64,000 nucleotides of DNA from an uncultured Paracoccaceae bacterium (lineage in GTDB: Bacteria > Pseudomonadota > Alphaproteobacteria > Rhodobacterales > Rhodobacteraceae). Shown here piece by piece: positions 7,604-16,297 of this stretch. The notes under the pieces were generated by a model that worked only from the letters and a program-made list of their open reading frames with translations, had not been told where the DNA came from and searched no databases. Position 1 is the first letter of the stretch, and every line of letters starts with the position of its first letter. The stretch spans positions 248,001-312,000 of the forward strand of contig CANLQO010000001.1 in the NCBI GenBank assembly GCA_947493335.1, given 5' to 3'. The translations under genes and the position numbers were made by a program.

Positions 7604-8926
7604 ATGACCACGACTCGTTTCGCCCCTTCGCCCACCGGATGGCTGCATATCGGAAACCTGCGCGCGGCGCTGTTTAACTATGCGATTGCAAGGCAGGCGG
7701 GTGGGCAATTCATTCTGCGGATTGACGACACCGACGCGGAGCGGTCCAAGGAAGAATACGTGGACGGCATCACCGATGTGCTGGGCTGGCTGGGCTTTGA
7801 CTGGGACCGCGTGGAACGGCAATCGGCGCGGCTGGACCGCTATATGGCGGCCAAGGACAAGCTGGTCGAGATGGGGCGGCTTTATGAGTGTTTCGAGACG
7901 CCGGTCGAACTGGACCTGAAGCGCAAGAAGCAACTGAACATGGGCAAGCCGCCGGTTTACGACCGCGCAGCGCTTGATCTGAGCGAGGATCAGAAAGCCG
8001 CCTATCGCGCCGAGGGGCGGCAGGGGCATTGGCGGTTCAAGCTGGATCAGGAGCGGATCGAGTGGACCGACGGGATCATCGGTGACATCTCAATCGACGC
8101 GGCATCGGTCAGTGATCCGGTGCTGATCCGGGGCGATGGTCAGATTTTGTATACTCTGGCGAGCGTTGTTGATGACGTGGAGATGGGGATCACGGATGTG
8201 GTGCGCGGCTCGGATCACGTGACCAACACTGCCACGCAGATCCAGATCATTGAGGCGCTGGGCGGCGAAGTGCCAAGGTTTGCGCATCATTCGCTGCTGA
8301 CGGGGCCTCAGGGTGAAGGGCTGTCCAAGCGTTTGGGGACGCTGGCGCTGCGTGACCTGCGCGATCAGGGGATCGCGCCGCAAGCGGTGATCAGCCTGAT
8401 GGCGCGGCTGGGGTCGAGCGATCCGGTGGAGCTGCGCGCGACCATGGACAAGGTGGTCGCCGGGTTCGATTTGTCCAAGTTCGGATCGGCACCGACAAAA
8501 TTCGATGTGGAAGACCTGCGGCCGCTGACCGCGCGCTATCTGGGCACGCTGGAGGCCGGGGACGTGGCCGAAACGCTGGAGGCGGCGGGCGTGCCCGAAG
8601 ACCTGCGCCCGGCGTTCTGGGGTGCGGTGCGCGAGAATATCGCAACGCTGGATGACGTGGTCGGTTGGTGGGCGCAGTTCCGCGACGGGGCGACGCCGCT
8701 GGTTGCGGATGAAGATCGCGACTTTGTCGCGCAGGCCTTTGAATTGCTCGGTGACCCGCCCTACACGGGCGAAACCTGGGGCAACTGGACCGGGGCCGTG
8801 AAAGAGTCCACAGGCCGCAAGGGCAAGGGGCTGTTCATGCCGCTGCGGCATGCCGTGACAGGCCGCCAGCGCGGGCCGGAGATGGCCGATGTCATGCCGC
8901 TTTTGCAGGTGAAACCAAAGCTTTAG
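7604..8926 (+). CDS. gltX: Glutamyl-tRNA synthetase (short form)
   Basis: A 440-residue class I aminoacyl-tRNA synthetase. The N-terminus reads TTTRFAPSPTGWLHIGNLRA, the GluRS signature with the HIGH-type motif HIGN at residues 15-18; the KMSKS-equivalent is GLSKRLG. DDTDAERS and VVDDVEMGITDVVRGSDH are further hallmarks. The ATG at 7604 fits the family start and has GGAG seven bases upstream; codons back to 7517 would read into the DUF1801 gene. The short length resembles one of the two GluRS paralogues carried by many alphaproteobacteria, which may charge tRNA-Gln with Glu. Its TAG interlocks with the stop of the convergent zinc-ribbon gene. Confidence 0.95.
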   Translation: MTTTRFAPSPTGWLHIGNLRAALFNYAIARQAGGQFILRIDDTDAERSKEEYVDGITDVLGWLGFDWDRVERQSARLDRYMAAKDKLVEMGRLYECFETPVELDLKRKKQLNMGKPPVYDRAALDLSEDQKAAYRAEGRQGHWRFKLDQERIEWTDGIIGDISIDAASVSDPVLIRGDGQILYTLASVVDDVEMGITDVVRGSDHVTNTATQIQIIEALGGEVPRFAHHSLLTGPQGEGLSKRLGTLALRDLRDQGIAPQAVISLMARLGSSDPVELRATMDKVVAGFDLSKFGSAPTKFDVEDLRPLTARYLGTLEAGDVAETLEAAGVPEDLRPAFWGAVRENIATLDDVVGWWAQFRDGATPLVADEDRDFVAQAFELLGDPPYTGETWGNWTGAVKESTGRKGKGLFMPLRHAVTGRQRGPEMADVMPLLQVKPKL

Positions 8927-9186
8927 CCGCGACCTTCTGCCCAGCGGGGAAGTTTCGGGATGCCGCGGGTAAAGGCCCAGGCCATCACGCGCGGCATGCC
9001 CTTGTCATGCAGAGCGGTCAGGCAATTGGCCTGAAACTCGGCCGCCGTGACGCCCTGATGCACAAAGGCGCCATCGGAATAGCAGATTGAGCAATAGGTG
9101 ACGGAGCGGCTGCCATCAGCCTCTGATCCGCCGCCCCGAGGGTCGTTCTTGAGCGGCATGCCGCAACTTTCGCATCGTTTGGCCAT
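8923..9186 (-). CDS. Small zinc-ribbon protein
   Basis: An 87-residue protein with CxxC pairs at residues 5-8 (CESC) and 32-35 (CSIC), the arrangement of the putative zinc-ribbon domain found in small bacterial proteins (PF12674-like). GMPL directly follows the first pair, as in that family. The ATG at 9186 is preceded by GAGGAGGCGAGG. It diverges from the merR-MATE unit across a 76-base gap holding a dyad, so the MerR protein may control it too. The stop shares bases with the gltX stop. Molecular role unknown. Confidence 0.8.
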   Translation of the reverse strand: MAKRCESCGMPLKNDPRGGGSEADGSRSVTYCSICYSDGAFVHQGVTAAEFQANCLTALHDKGMPRVMAWAFTRGIPKLPRWAEGRG

Positions 9187-9224
9187 CCTCGCCTCCTCTG
9201 GTCTGAACCCATTGATCGTGCTAC

Positions 9225-9250
9225 AAACCGTTGAGTCGAGTCAACGGTTT
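9225..9250. promoter_or_regulatory. Dyad operator candidate between the zinc-ribbon and merR genes
   Basis: A perfect inverted repeat AAACCGTTGA / TCAACGGTTT with a six-base spacer (9235-9240). It sits 12 bases before the merR start and 38 bases before the divergent gene. Dyads of this size between divergent promoters are typical MerR-family operators. I could not place convincing -10 elements for either direction. Confidence 0.6.
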
Positions 9251-9262
9251 TGGGAGCGTGAC

Positions 9263-9628
9263 ATGCGGATCGGCGAATTGGCGAAGCGGTCCGGGTTAAG
9301 CCGGGACACCCTGCGTTTCTATGAGCGGCAAGGGCTGATCAGCTCTGACGCCGAGGCGGGCGGAACCAATAATTACCGGCAATATGCCGAGGACACGCTG
9401 ATCACGCTGGAGTGGATTGCCGAGGCTCAGGCGGCGGGCATGACCTTGACCGATCTGACGGTCCTGTTGGGGCAATTGTCTTCGGAGGCGGGCGAGGATT
9501 TTGACGGGTTCGTCTTTCTGGACGCCAAGATTGCCGAAGTTGAGGCGCGGATCGCCCAGTCAGAGCGTTTTCTGGCCACATTAAGGCAAACGCGTCTGGC
9601 ACTGGCGCAAGCCCCATTTACGGATTAG
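9263..9628 (+). CDS. MerR-family transcriptional regulator (cysteine-free)
   Basis: A 121-residue regulator whose N-terminus is the MerR winged helix (RIGELAKRSGLSRDTLRFYE at residues 2-21), followed by a dimerising coiled coil. The ATG at 9263 places the DNA-binding motif at residue 2, as normal, and a dyad lies just upstream, suggesting autoregulation. The protein contains no cysteine, which argues against a metal- or redox-sensing role of the CueR, ZntR or SoxR type and favours an organic ligand. The effector domain is too short for a BmrR-like drug pocket. It is followed after 30 bases by a MATE exporter, its probable target. Confidence 0.88.
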   Translation: MRIGELAKRSGLSRDTLRFYERQGLISSDAEAGGTNNYRQYAEDTLITLEWIAEAQAAGMTLTDLTVLLGQLSSEAGEDFDGFVFLDAKIAEVEARIAQSERFLATLRQTRLALAQAPFTD

Positions 9629-9658
9629 GTCTGAGACAGAAAAGCTTTGGGGGGCACC

Positions 9659-11044
9659 ATGGCCGAAGATGCCAAATTCCTGACCGGCAGTACGCTGCGC
9701 CATGTGACCGTCATGGCGCTGAGCAGTACGGTCGGTTTGATGGCCGTTTTTCTGGTCGATTTCATCGACATGGTGTTCATCGGGATGTTGGGCAAGGCCG
9801 AATTGGCAGCCGCCATCGGCTATGCCGGCGCGATCCTGTTTTTCACCGGGTCCTTTGGGATCGGAATGGCGATTGCCTGTGGCGCACTTGTGGCGCGGGC
9901 GCTGGGCGCAGGAGATGCCAACCTTGCGCGGCAACGGGCCACCAACGCGCTGATTATCGGTGCCATCGGGGGGGCCGCATTTGCGGCCACCGTTTGGGTC
10001 TACACGCCGCAGCTTGTCACGCTTTTGGGGGCCGTGGGAGAAACCCAGGCGCTCGCCGTCAGCTTCATGCGGCTGATCCTGCCGAGCCTGCCTGTGCTGC
10101 TGATCGGAATGGTCGGCGGCGCAATTCTGCGCGCGCACGGGGATGCAAGCCGGGCGATGTGGGTCTTGATCTATGGTGGGATCGTGAATGCGGTACTGGA
10201 TCCGATCCTGATCTTTGGTCTAGATCTGGAACTGACGGGTGCGGCACTGGCCAGCATTGCGGCGCGATTCACCATCGCAGGTTCTGCGCTTTGGGCGATC
10301 CACGCGCATTACGGGGGCTTTGGCAAACCGACGGCGGGCACGGTCTGGCATGACATGAAGCCGATCATGGCCATCGCGGGCCCGGCGGTTCTGACACAGC
10401 TCGCCACCCCAGTCGGACAGGCCTATGTGACGCGCGCAATGTCGAGTTATGGCGAAGAGGCCGTGGCGGGCATGGCGATCATTGGGCGACTGACGCCGGT
10501 GGCTTTTGGCGTGATCTTTGCCCTGTCAGGTGCCGTAGGGCCGATTATTGGCCAGAACGCGGGCGCAGGAAAACAGGACCGTGTGCGCGAAGCATATCGC
10601 GACGGGTTGCTGTTTACCGGCGCGGTGGTCGTGCTGGTGTCGCTGCTGTTGTTCCTGTTGCGGGGGCCGTTGGCATGGCTTTTTCAACTCGATGGCGTGG
10701 CGCTGGAATTGGTGTTTCTGTTTGCCGGACCGCTGTCGCTTTTGTGGTTCTTTAACGGGATGATCTTTGTCAGCAACGCGGCCTGCAACAATCTGGGGCA
10801 TCCGCTTTATTCAACCTGGGTCAACTGGGGGCGTCATACGCTTGGCACGGTTCCGTTTGTGATGCTGTTTTCGTGGTGGCTGGGTGCCGCGGGTGTGCTG
10901 ATCGGGCAGGCACTGGGCGGTGTGGTCTTTGGCCTGATTGCAGGCGCGGTTGCAACACGCGTCATTGCGATGGGCAAAGAGGATACGCGCGGCCCGTTCG
11001 AACGTCACCTGACGCTATTTCGGCATTTCCATACGCGTCGCTAG
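9659..11044 (+). CDS. MATE-family multidrug efflux transporter
   Basis: A 461-residue inner-membrane protein with about 12 hydrophobic segments arranged as two homologous halves, characteristic of MATE (NorM-like) sodium- or proton-coupled exporters of cationic drugs. Family features include FIDMVFIGMLGKAELAA near residues 35-51 and a G-rich IVNAVLDPILIF segment. The ATG at 9659 is chosen over an in-frame TTG at 9647. It lies 30 bases after merR on the same strand, which suggests substrate-induced expression. Its last 30 bases overlap the convergent glutamylcyclotransferase-like gene. Confidence 0.9.
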   Translation: MAEDAKFLTGSTLRHVTVMALSSTVGLMAVFLVDFIDMVFIGMLGKAELAAAIGYAGAILFFTGSFGIGMAIACGALVARALGAGDANLARQRATNALIIGAIGGAAFAATVWVYTPQLVTLLGAVGETQALAVSFMRLILPSLPVLLIGMVGGAILRAHGDASRAMWVLIYGGIVNAVLDPILIFGLDLELTGAALASIAARFTIAGSALWAIHAHYGGFGKPTAGTVWHDMKPIMAIAGPAVLTQLATPVGQAYVTRAMSSYGEEAVAGMAIIGRLTPVAFGVIFALSGAVGPIIGQNAGAGKQDRVREAYRDGLLFTGAVVVLVSLLLFLLRGPLAWLFQLDGVALELVFLFAGPLSLLWFFNGMIFVSNAACNNLGHPLYSTWVNWGRHTLGTVPFVMLFSWWLGAAGVLIGQALGGVVFGLIAGAVATRVIAMGKEDTRGPFERHLTLFRHFHTRR

Positions 11045-11563
11045 GCAGGCATCCACCAGCGCGGTTTCCTGAGCAGAGAGTGTTTGCCTTCGCGGGTAAC
11101 GCGGGCTGTCACGGTCGTTCAGAATGGGCGCGTCCCACCCATGGGTTGACGCAAAAAACCGCGCAACCCCCTGTGGGCCAAACTCGCGCAGGTAGCCCTG
11201 CACCACCACATCAAGATAGCTGAGCAGGATCGGCGTATTGGTTGCCGTCGGCGTCGCCAGATTTGCATTGACGCGGTACACGGCGGTGGGGTGGTCGGTT
11301 TGCAGCGCGTGGGTGACATCAACGCGGGCATAGGCCGCCTCTCTTGCGTCGAGGTCAGACCACTTTTCGGCGCTGACATGGGCGATCAGCCCGTCGATTT
11401 CAAAATCAGGGTGACGTTCCACCGACAAAAAGGCGGTGTCGCGCAAAGATGTGGATTGCCAGACCCGGCGCCAGCCCTTGAGAGTCGCGGCGCGGCGATC
11501 AGTGAAGTCATGGGTCGCGGTGTTGACCAGACTACCATAACCAAAAAATGCAGGATCCTTCAT
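11015..11563 (-). CDS. Gamma-glutamylcyclotransferase-fold protein
   Basis: A 182-residue protein that starts with KDPAFFGYGSLVN, the YGSL signature of the gamma-glutamylcyclotransferase (GGCT)/ChaC/AIG2 fold. A downstream REAAYARV stretch near residues 74-81 supplies a candidate catalytic glutamate. Enzymes of this fold release 5-oxoproline from gamma-glutamyl compounds such as glutathione. Here the substrate is unknown. The ATG overlaps the stop of the upstream permease by four bases (ATGA), so it is the third gene of the ybbA-ybbP-like operon. A second, ChaC-type paralogue lies at 55373. Confidence 0.8.
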   Translation of the reverse strand: MKDPAFFGYGSLVNTATHDFTDRRAATLKGWRRVWQSTSLRDTAFLSVERHPDFEIDGLIAHVSAEKWSDLDAREAAYARVDVTHALQTDHPTAVYRVNANLATPTATNTPILLSYLDVVVQGYLREFGPQGVARFFASTHGWDAPILNDRDSPRYPRRQTLSAQETALVDACLATRMEMPK

Positions 11564-14076
11564 TCGCGGGCTCTTAGAACTTGTGCAGGTTTGGCGGCCA
11601 ACGGTCGGGCGGCAAATGCCAGACCGGCCAGAAGCGAGACAATGATGCCACCGCCGACGATGCCCAGAGCGTTGCCCCAGATCACGGTGTAGTCATTCTC
11701 CATTATGAATGTTTGTACGGCCCAGCCGCCCAGAATGCCAGCGGCGAGCGCGACAACCCCGGCGGAAAGGCCCAAAAGGGCCGCACGCAATGCAAAGCTG
11801 GTCATGATGCGGGACCGCGTGGCGCCCACGGTTTTGAGCACGGCAGCTTCGAAGATGCGGGCAGGGGTTCCAGCCGCGGCGGCCCCAATCAGGACGAGGA
11901 AACCTGTTACCAAAGTCGCCAATGCACCATAGCGCGTGGCCGCAGAGATACCTTCGACAAGGGTCGACACCTGAGCGATGGCGTCGCGGATACGAATGGC
12001 GGTGATGTTGGGATAGGCGGTGGCAAGGTCGCGGAGGATCTGCGCCTCGGCCTCTTCTGCGGCATAAACGGTGCTGATCCAGCTATGAGGGGCACCGGCC
12101 AGCGCGGATTCGTTCATCGACAGGACAAAGCCGATGCCTGCGTCTTCCCATGTCACCTCTCGGAAAGACGCCACAGTGCCGGTGATGTTGCGACCAAGGA
12201 TGTTGACGGTCATCTCATCCCCGATTTGCAGGCCGATCTCGGCGGCTTCTTCTGCTGAAAAGCTGATGAGCGGCGGGCCGCTGTAGTCTTCGGGCCACCA
12301 CTCACCGGCGGTCACGCGGGTATTGTCAGGCAGCGTGCTGTCGTAGGTGACGCCCCTGTCGCCCTGCACAACCCAATGGCCGTCAGCAAATTCATCGGCG
12401 GGCATGCCGTTGATCGCGGTGATGATGCCACGCAGCATCGGGGCGGCGTCAACGCGGGTGACGGCGGGGTCGTCATCAAGCCGGGCCCGGAAGCCGTCGA
12501 TCTGGTCGGGCTGAATATCGACGAAGAAATAGCTGGGGGCGACGGCGGGCAGTTCGTCGTTAAAGGCATTACGCAGGTTGCCGTCAATCTGGCCCACGGC
12601 GGCAAGTACCGAAAGTCCGAGGCCAAGGGAGAGGACAACGCTTGTCGTCTCACCGCCTCGCGCGCCGATGGCCCCTAGTGCAAGGCGCAAAGCAGGGCGC
12701 CCGCGTGCGGGTTTACGGCCACGCCGGGCGACCCAGCGGATCAAGAGCGCGGCAAGGATCAGGATGGTCAGCGCGCCGGTGATGCCCCCCGCGGTCCAGA
12801 GTGTTAGCCAGACCGTGCCGGAGAACCACGCAGCAAGGCCCAGCAGGGCGGCGATCAGCGCCAGCGTGGCGGCCATATAGGGCCAGCGCGGGAAGGTGCT
12901 GCCCGAGGCGAAGGCGTCGCGGAAAAGCGTGGCGGCACGGATGTCATCGGTGCGCGCGAGCGGCCAGAGGGTAAAGATCAACGCCGCCAACAGGCCATAG
13001 ATCGCGGCCTCTGCCAGAGGGGCGGGATTGAATGTGAAGTTGGCGGGGACGGGCAATGATGCCTCGATCACCGGGGCAAGCAGGATCGGGATGCCGCCGC
13101 CAAGGATCAGGCCGATGGTCACACCAAGCAAGGTGAGCACGCCGATTTGCAGAAAGTAGGTCAGAAAGATCGTGCGGCGGGCGGCACCCAGTGTCTTGAG
13201 CGTGGCGATGGTGCCGGTTTTGCCCGCCAGATAGGCACGGACCGCGGCGCTGACGCCGACGCCACCCACGGCCAGCCCTGAGAGGCCAACAAGGATCAGG
13301 AAGGCCCCGATACGGTCGATAAAGGTCTCTGTCCCGCCCGCGCCACGCCGACTGTCGCGCCAGCGCAGTCCGGCGTTTGGCAAGGTTTCTTTCGCGAGGG
13401 TTTCCATCGCGTCAAGGTCCGCATCGGGGGGCAGATCAAGGCGGTATTGGGTTTCAAAAAGCGTGCCTTCGACGATCAGGCCGGAGCCTTCGAGATCTGC
13501 GGTGCGGACAATGGTGCGCGGGCCAAGGCCAAAGCCGCCAGAGGCATTGTCCGGGTAGCGTTGCAGGATCGCGCGCAGGGTGAAGGTGTTCGCGCCAAGG
13601 CGGAATGTGTCGCCGGGTGTCAGGCCAAGCCGGTCGGCAAGCACCCGTTCCATCACGCCGCCATTATCGGCAAAGGCTTGATGCAGGGGCATGACCGGGT
13701 CAAGCGTGACCTGCCCGATCAGGGGGTAGTTGCCGTCAACGGCAAGCACCTGTGTGAGGCCACGTTCTGCGCTGTCGCCTTCACCCACCACTGCCATGGA
13801 GCGGAAATCAACCGCTTCGGCCATCTTGTCCGAGATGTCGGCGAAAAACGCCCGCTCTTGCGGCGTGGCGAAACGGTAGGTGAACCGGGCCTCGACATCG
13901 CCGCCAAGGAGTTCGGCGCCCTTTTCAGTCAGGCCAGCCGTGATGCCCGCGCGCACGGTGCCGACGGCCGCAATTGCGGCCACGCCAAGGGCCAGACACG
14001 CGAGGAAAACGCGGAAGCCCCGCAATCCGCCCCGCAGTTCGCGGCGGGCAAAGGTCGCAGCAAGACGCAGGCTCAT
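11560..14076 (-). CDS. ybbP: ABC transporter permease, FtsX/YbbP type
   Basis: An 838-residue membrane protein with an N-terminal transmembrane helix, a large periplasmic domain (about 50-255), three helices with an FtsX-like pattern, a central helix pair, a second periplasmic domain (about 490-680) and three C-terminal helices. This duplicated FtsX architecture is that of YbbP, the partner of ATPase YbbA. Such type VII ABC systems do mechanical work or export lipophilic molecules; the YbbAP substrate is not firmly known. It overlaps the ATPase gene by four bases. The esterase gene diverging upstream (tesA) is the same neighbour that ybbAP has in E. coli. Confidence 0.9.
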   Translation of the reverse strand: MSLRLAATFARRELRGGLRGFRVFLACLALGVAAIAAVGTVRAGITAGLTEKGAELLGGDVEARFTYRFATPQERAFFADISDKMAEAVDFRSMAVVGEGDSAERGLTQVLAVDGNYPLIGQVTLDPVMPLHQAFADNGGVMERVLADRLGLTPGDTFRLGANTFTLRAILQRYPDNASGGFGLGPRTIVRTADLEGSGLIVEGTLFETQYRLDLPPDADLDAMETLAKETLPNAGLRWRDSRRGAGGTETFIDRIGAFLILVGLSGLAVGGVGVSAAVRAYLAGKTGTIATLKTLGAARRTIFLTYFLQIGVLTLLGVTIGLILGGGIPILLAPVIEASLPVPANFTFNPAPLAEAAIYGLLAALIFTLWPLARTDDIRAATLFRDAFASGSTFPRWPYMAATLALIAALLGLAAWFSGTVWLTLWTAGGITGALTILILAALLIRWVARRGRKPARGRPALRLALGAIGARGGETTSVVLSLGLGLSVLAAVGQIDGNLRNAFNDELPAVAPSYFFVDIQPDQIDGFRARLDDDPAVTRVDAAPMLRGIITAINGMPADEFADGHWVVQGDRGVTYDSTLPDNTRVTAGEWWPEDYSGPPLISFSAEEAAEIGLQIGDEMTVNILGRNITGTVASFREVTWEDAGIGFVLSMNESALAGAPHSWISTVYAAEEAEAQILRDLATAYPNITAIRIRDAIAQVSTLVEGISAATRYGALATLVTGFLVLIGAAAAGTPARIFEAAVLKTVGATRSRIMTSFALRAALLGLSAGVVALAAGILGGWAVQTFIMENDYTVIWGNALGIVGGGIIVSLLAGLAFAARPLAAKPAQVLRARE

Positions 14077-14759
14077 GCCGCTTGCCGCGCGGTGTCGATG
14101 CGACCATCGCGCAGCGGGATGACGCGGTCACAACGCGCGGCGAGTTCGCGGGCATGCGTTACCATCACAAGCGTGGCACCATGGCGGTCGCGCAGGTCAA
14201 AAAGCAGTTGCATGATCGCCTGACCGTTTGCCTCATCCAGATTGCCGGTAGGTTCGTCGGCCAGCAGGATCTTGGGGCGGGGGGCCGAGGCGCGGGCAAG
14301 TGCCACGCGCTGTTGTTCACCCCCTGACATCTGGCTGGGGTAATGATCGGCGCGGTCTGACAGGCCAACGGCATCAAGCTCTGCTGCGGCGCGGTCAAAG
14401 GCGTCGCGGTGGCCGGCCAGTTCGAGCGGGGTTGCCACGTTTTCCAAAGCGGTCATTGTGGGGATCAGGTGGAAAGACTGAAATACCACCCCCATATTAT
14501 CCCTGCGAAAGCGGGCCAACTGGTCTTCGTTCATCGTGGTCAAATCCTGACCAAGCGCGGTTACGGTACCGCCGGTGGCCGTCTCCAGTCCGCCCATCAG
14601 CATCAGGAGAGACGATTTGCCAGAGCCACTTGGCCCCACCAAACCCAGCGTTTCGCCCTTGGCGACGTCCAATGAGATGTCGTGCAGGATGTCGACCTGC
14701 CCGGCGTTGCCCATCAAAGACAGTGAAGCATCGGTGAGCGAAAGCACGGGGTCAGTCAT
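14073..14759 (-). CDS. ybbA: ABC transporter ATP-binding protein, YbbA type
   Basis: A 228-residue ATPase with Walker A GPSGSGKS near residues 42-49, the ABC signature [13 protein letters not shown], and Walker [13 protein letters not shown], the LolD/YbbA subgroup pattern. The ATG at 14759 gives the usual family length; earlier in-frame starts would reach into the divergent tesA gene. It drives the FtsX-like permease encoded immediately downstream. The start codon shares bases with the palindrome CATG, on which the opposite strand has a possible tesA start. Confidence 0.93.
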   Translation of the reverse strand: MTDPVLSLTDASLSLMGNAGQVDILHDISLDVAKGETLGLVGPSGSGKSSLLMLMGGLETATGGTVTALGQDLTTMNEDQLARFRRDNMGVVFQSFHLIPTMTALENVATPLELAGHRDAFDRAAAELDAVGLSDRADHYPSQMSGGEQQRVALARASAPRPKILLADEPTGNLDEANGQAIMQLLFDLRDRHGATLVMVTHARELAARCDRVIPLRDGRIDTARQAA

Positions 14760-14787
14760 GAAAAGGGCCTTTGGTCGGTGTGTGTCC

Positions 14788-15435
14788 ATGGCATATGGGG
14801 CAAAATGCGCAGTTCTCAACATCGGTTTTGTGACAATTGCAACAACTGTGGCACAGGCTGAGACGATCACAGTCGCCGCATTGGGGGACAGTCTGACGGC
14901 GGGCTACGGGCTTGATACGGCTGACGGGCTGGTGCCGCAGCTGCAAAACTGGCTGGACGAGGCAGGTGCCGATGTTCAGGTGATCAACGCCGGGCTTTCG
15001 GGTGACACCACGGCGGGCGGTCTTGCACGGGTCGATTGGACACTGACCGAGGACGTCGATGCCATGATCCTGGCCCTTGGTGCCAATGACTACCTGCGCG
15101 GTTTGCCACCTGCCATCGCGCGCGAGAATCTGGATGGGATCGTGGCCGCCGCTGACGCCAAAGGTGTTGCAACACTGATTGTCGGACTGAACGTTGGTGC
15201 CAACTATGGTGCTGATTATAAAGCCGAATTTGATGCGATCTACCCCGAGCTCGCGGCAAAATATGACGCGCCGCTGGCGCCGTCCTTCTTTGCCGCGCTT
15301 ATCGCGGAAGGCGGCCAAGAGGGATTGTTGGGGTACCTTCAGGGCGACGGATTGCACCCCACGGCCGAGGGTGTCGGCATCATCGTCGCAGCCCTTGGTC
15401 CGGCCGTTCTGGACCTGATCGAAACGGTGCAGTGA
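14788..15435 (+). CDS. tesA: TesA-like periplasmic arylesterase/lysophospholipase (SGNH hydrolase)
   Basis: A 215-residue SGNH hydrolase. After a signal peptide (about residues 1-24, cleavage after AQA) come block I GDSLTAGYG, with the nucleophilic serine, block III LGANDYLRG and block V DGLHPTAEG, with the catalytic Asp and His. The ATG at 14788 gives a normal signal peptide; an in-frame ATG at 14758 would give a 34-residue signal with a long charged N-region and is the alternative. The divergent arrangement with ybbA mirrors tesA/ybbA of enterics. Its TGA overlaps the next gene's start (GTGATG). Confidence 0.9.
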   Translation: MAYGAKCAVLNIGFVTIATTVAQAETITVAALGDSLTAGYGLDTADGLVPQLQNWLDEAGADVQVINAGLSGDTTAGGLARVDWTLTEDVDAMILALGANDYLRGLPPAIARENLDGIVAAADAKGVATLIVGLNVGANYGADYKAEFDAIYPELAAKYDAPLAPSFFAALIAEGGQEGLLGYLQGDGLHPTAEGVGIIVAALGPAVLDLIETVQ

Positions 15436-16019
15436 TGCCGGGGCGGCTGTTTCTGACGCGTGATCCGGGGCTGGGCCTGACGGATCCACCGCGCCTGAAC
15501 ATGGCCCCCGGAGAAGAGTTGCAGGTGAGGACGGCCGATGGGGCGATGCGGATGCGCTGGGGCATGATACCGGTGGGCCGGGTCAATGCGCGCGGGCGTC
15601 CTGTGATGGAGACGATCATCAACGCCCGGTCCGAGACGGTTTTTGACAAATCCGCCTACGCGGGTGTGCGCCGGGCCGTGGTGCCGGTTGACGGCTGGTA
15701 CGAATGGACGGGCGAGAAGCGCCGCAAAACCGCGTGGCGGATCACCCGCGCCGATAGCGAATTGATCTGGTTTGCCGCAATCTTCGACATCTGGAAAGCG
15801 CCGGGTGGGATGGAGGTGGCGCAGGTCGCGACGGTCACATGTGCGCCATCGGCGGATGTTCGCGACATCCATCATCGCATGGGCGTGATCCTGGAAAAGG
15901 AAGCGATTTCAAGATGGTTGGGCGAAGATGAGGCCGCTGCACGGGACCTGATGGTGCCGTTTCGCGATGGCGGGCTGGTGGTTGCCGAAGCGTCAGATGT
16001 GGACTGGAACGCGCCGTAG
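15435..16019 (+). CDS. SOS response-associated peptidase (SRAP/YedK) family protein lacking Cys2
   Basis: A 194-residue SRAP (HMCES/YedK) protein. In active members residue 2 is cysteine, which is exposed after Met removal and forms a thiazolidine crosslink to abasic sites in single-stranded DNA. Here the N-terminus is MPGRLFLT, with Pro at position 2. The other active-site residues are kept: Asn63 in NARSET, Glu90 in WYEW, and His147 in HHRMGVIL. An in-frame GTG three bases earlier would not restore a Cys. It overlaps the tesA stop, so it is the second gene of that unit. It may bind abasic DNA without covalent capture or have another role. Confidence 0.88.
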   Translation: MPGRLFLTRDPGLGLTDPPRLNMAPGEELQVRTADGAMRMRWGMIPVGRVNARGRPVMETIINARSETVFDKSAYAGVRRAVVPVDGWYEWTGEKRRKTAWRITRADSELIWFAAIFDIWKAPGGMEVAQVATVTCAPSADVRDIHHRMGVILEKEAISRWLGEDEAAARDLMVPFRDGGLVVAEASDVDWNAP

Positions 16020-16059
16020 GTTAGGCTGATCCCGGGACACAACAAGAAGGGGAACAGCC

Positions 16060-16263
16060 ATGTCTGTCGCAAAAGTCACCGAAATCATCAGTGAATCGTC
16101 CAAATCATTTGATGATGCCGTCGAAAATGGAATCAAGCGTGCATCCAAGACGCTGAAAGGAATCAAGGGGGCTTGGGTCGCGGACCAGAAAGTGACCGTA
16201 GATGACGGCAAGATCACCAGCTACCGCGTTGTTTTGAAAGTCACATTCGTCCTTGCGGATTGA
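16060..16263 (+). CDS. Dodecin
   Basis: A 67-residue protein matching dodecins, small flavin-storing proteins that form hollow dodecamers. VAKVTEIISESSKSFDDAV near the N-terminus and GAWVADQKVTVDDG in the middle are the family pattern; the conserved Trp of this stretch stacks on the flavin. The ATG at 16060 is preceded by AAGAAGGGGAAC. The gene is followed by a strong bidirectional terminator and converges on a cold-shock gene. It probably buffers free flavins or riboflavin degradation products in the cytosol. Confidence 0.95.
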   Translation: MSVAKVTEIISESSKSFDDAVENGIKRASKTLKGIKGAWVADQKVTVDDGKITSYRVVLKVTFVLAD

Positions 16264-16268
16264 TGTGG

Positions 16269-16295
16269 AAAGGGCGCCGGATGCGGCGCCCTTTT
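16269..16295. terminator. Bidirectional intrinsic terminator (dodecin / cold-shock gene)
   Basis: AAAGGGCGCC (16269-16278) pairs with GGCGCCCTTT (16285-16294) around a six-base loop. A T-run follows on the plus strand and a run of T from the A arm on the minus strand, so it can end transcripts from both convergent genes. Confidence 0.9.
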
Positions 16296-16297
16296 GT

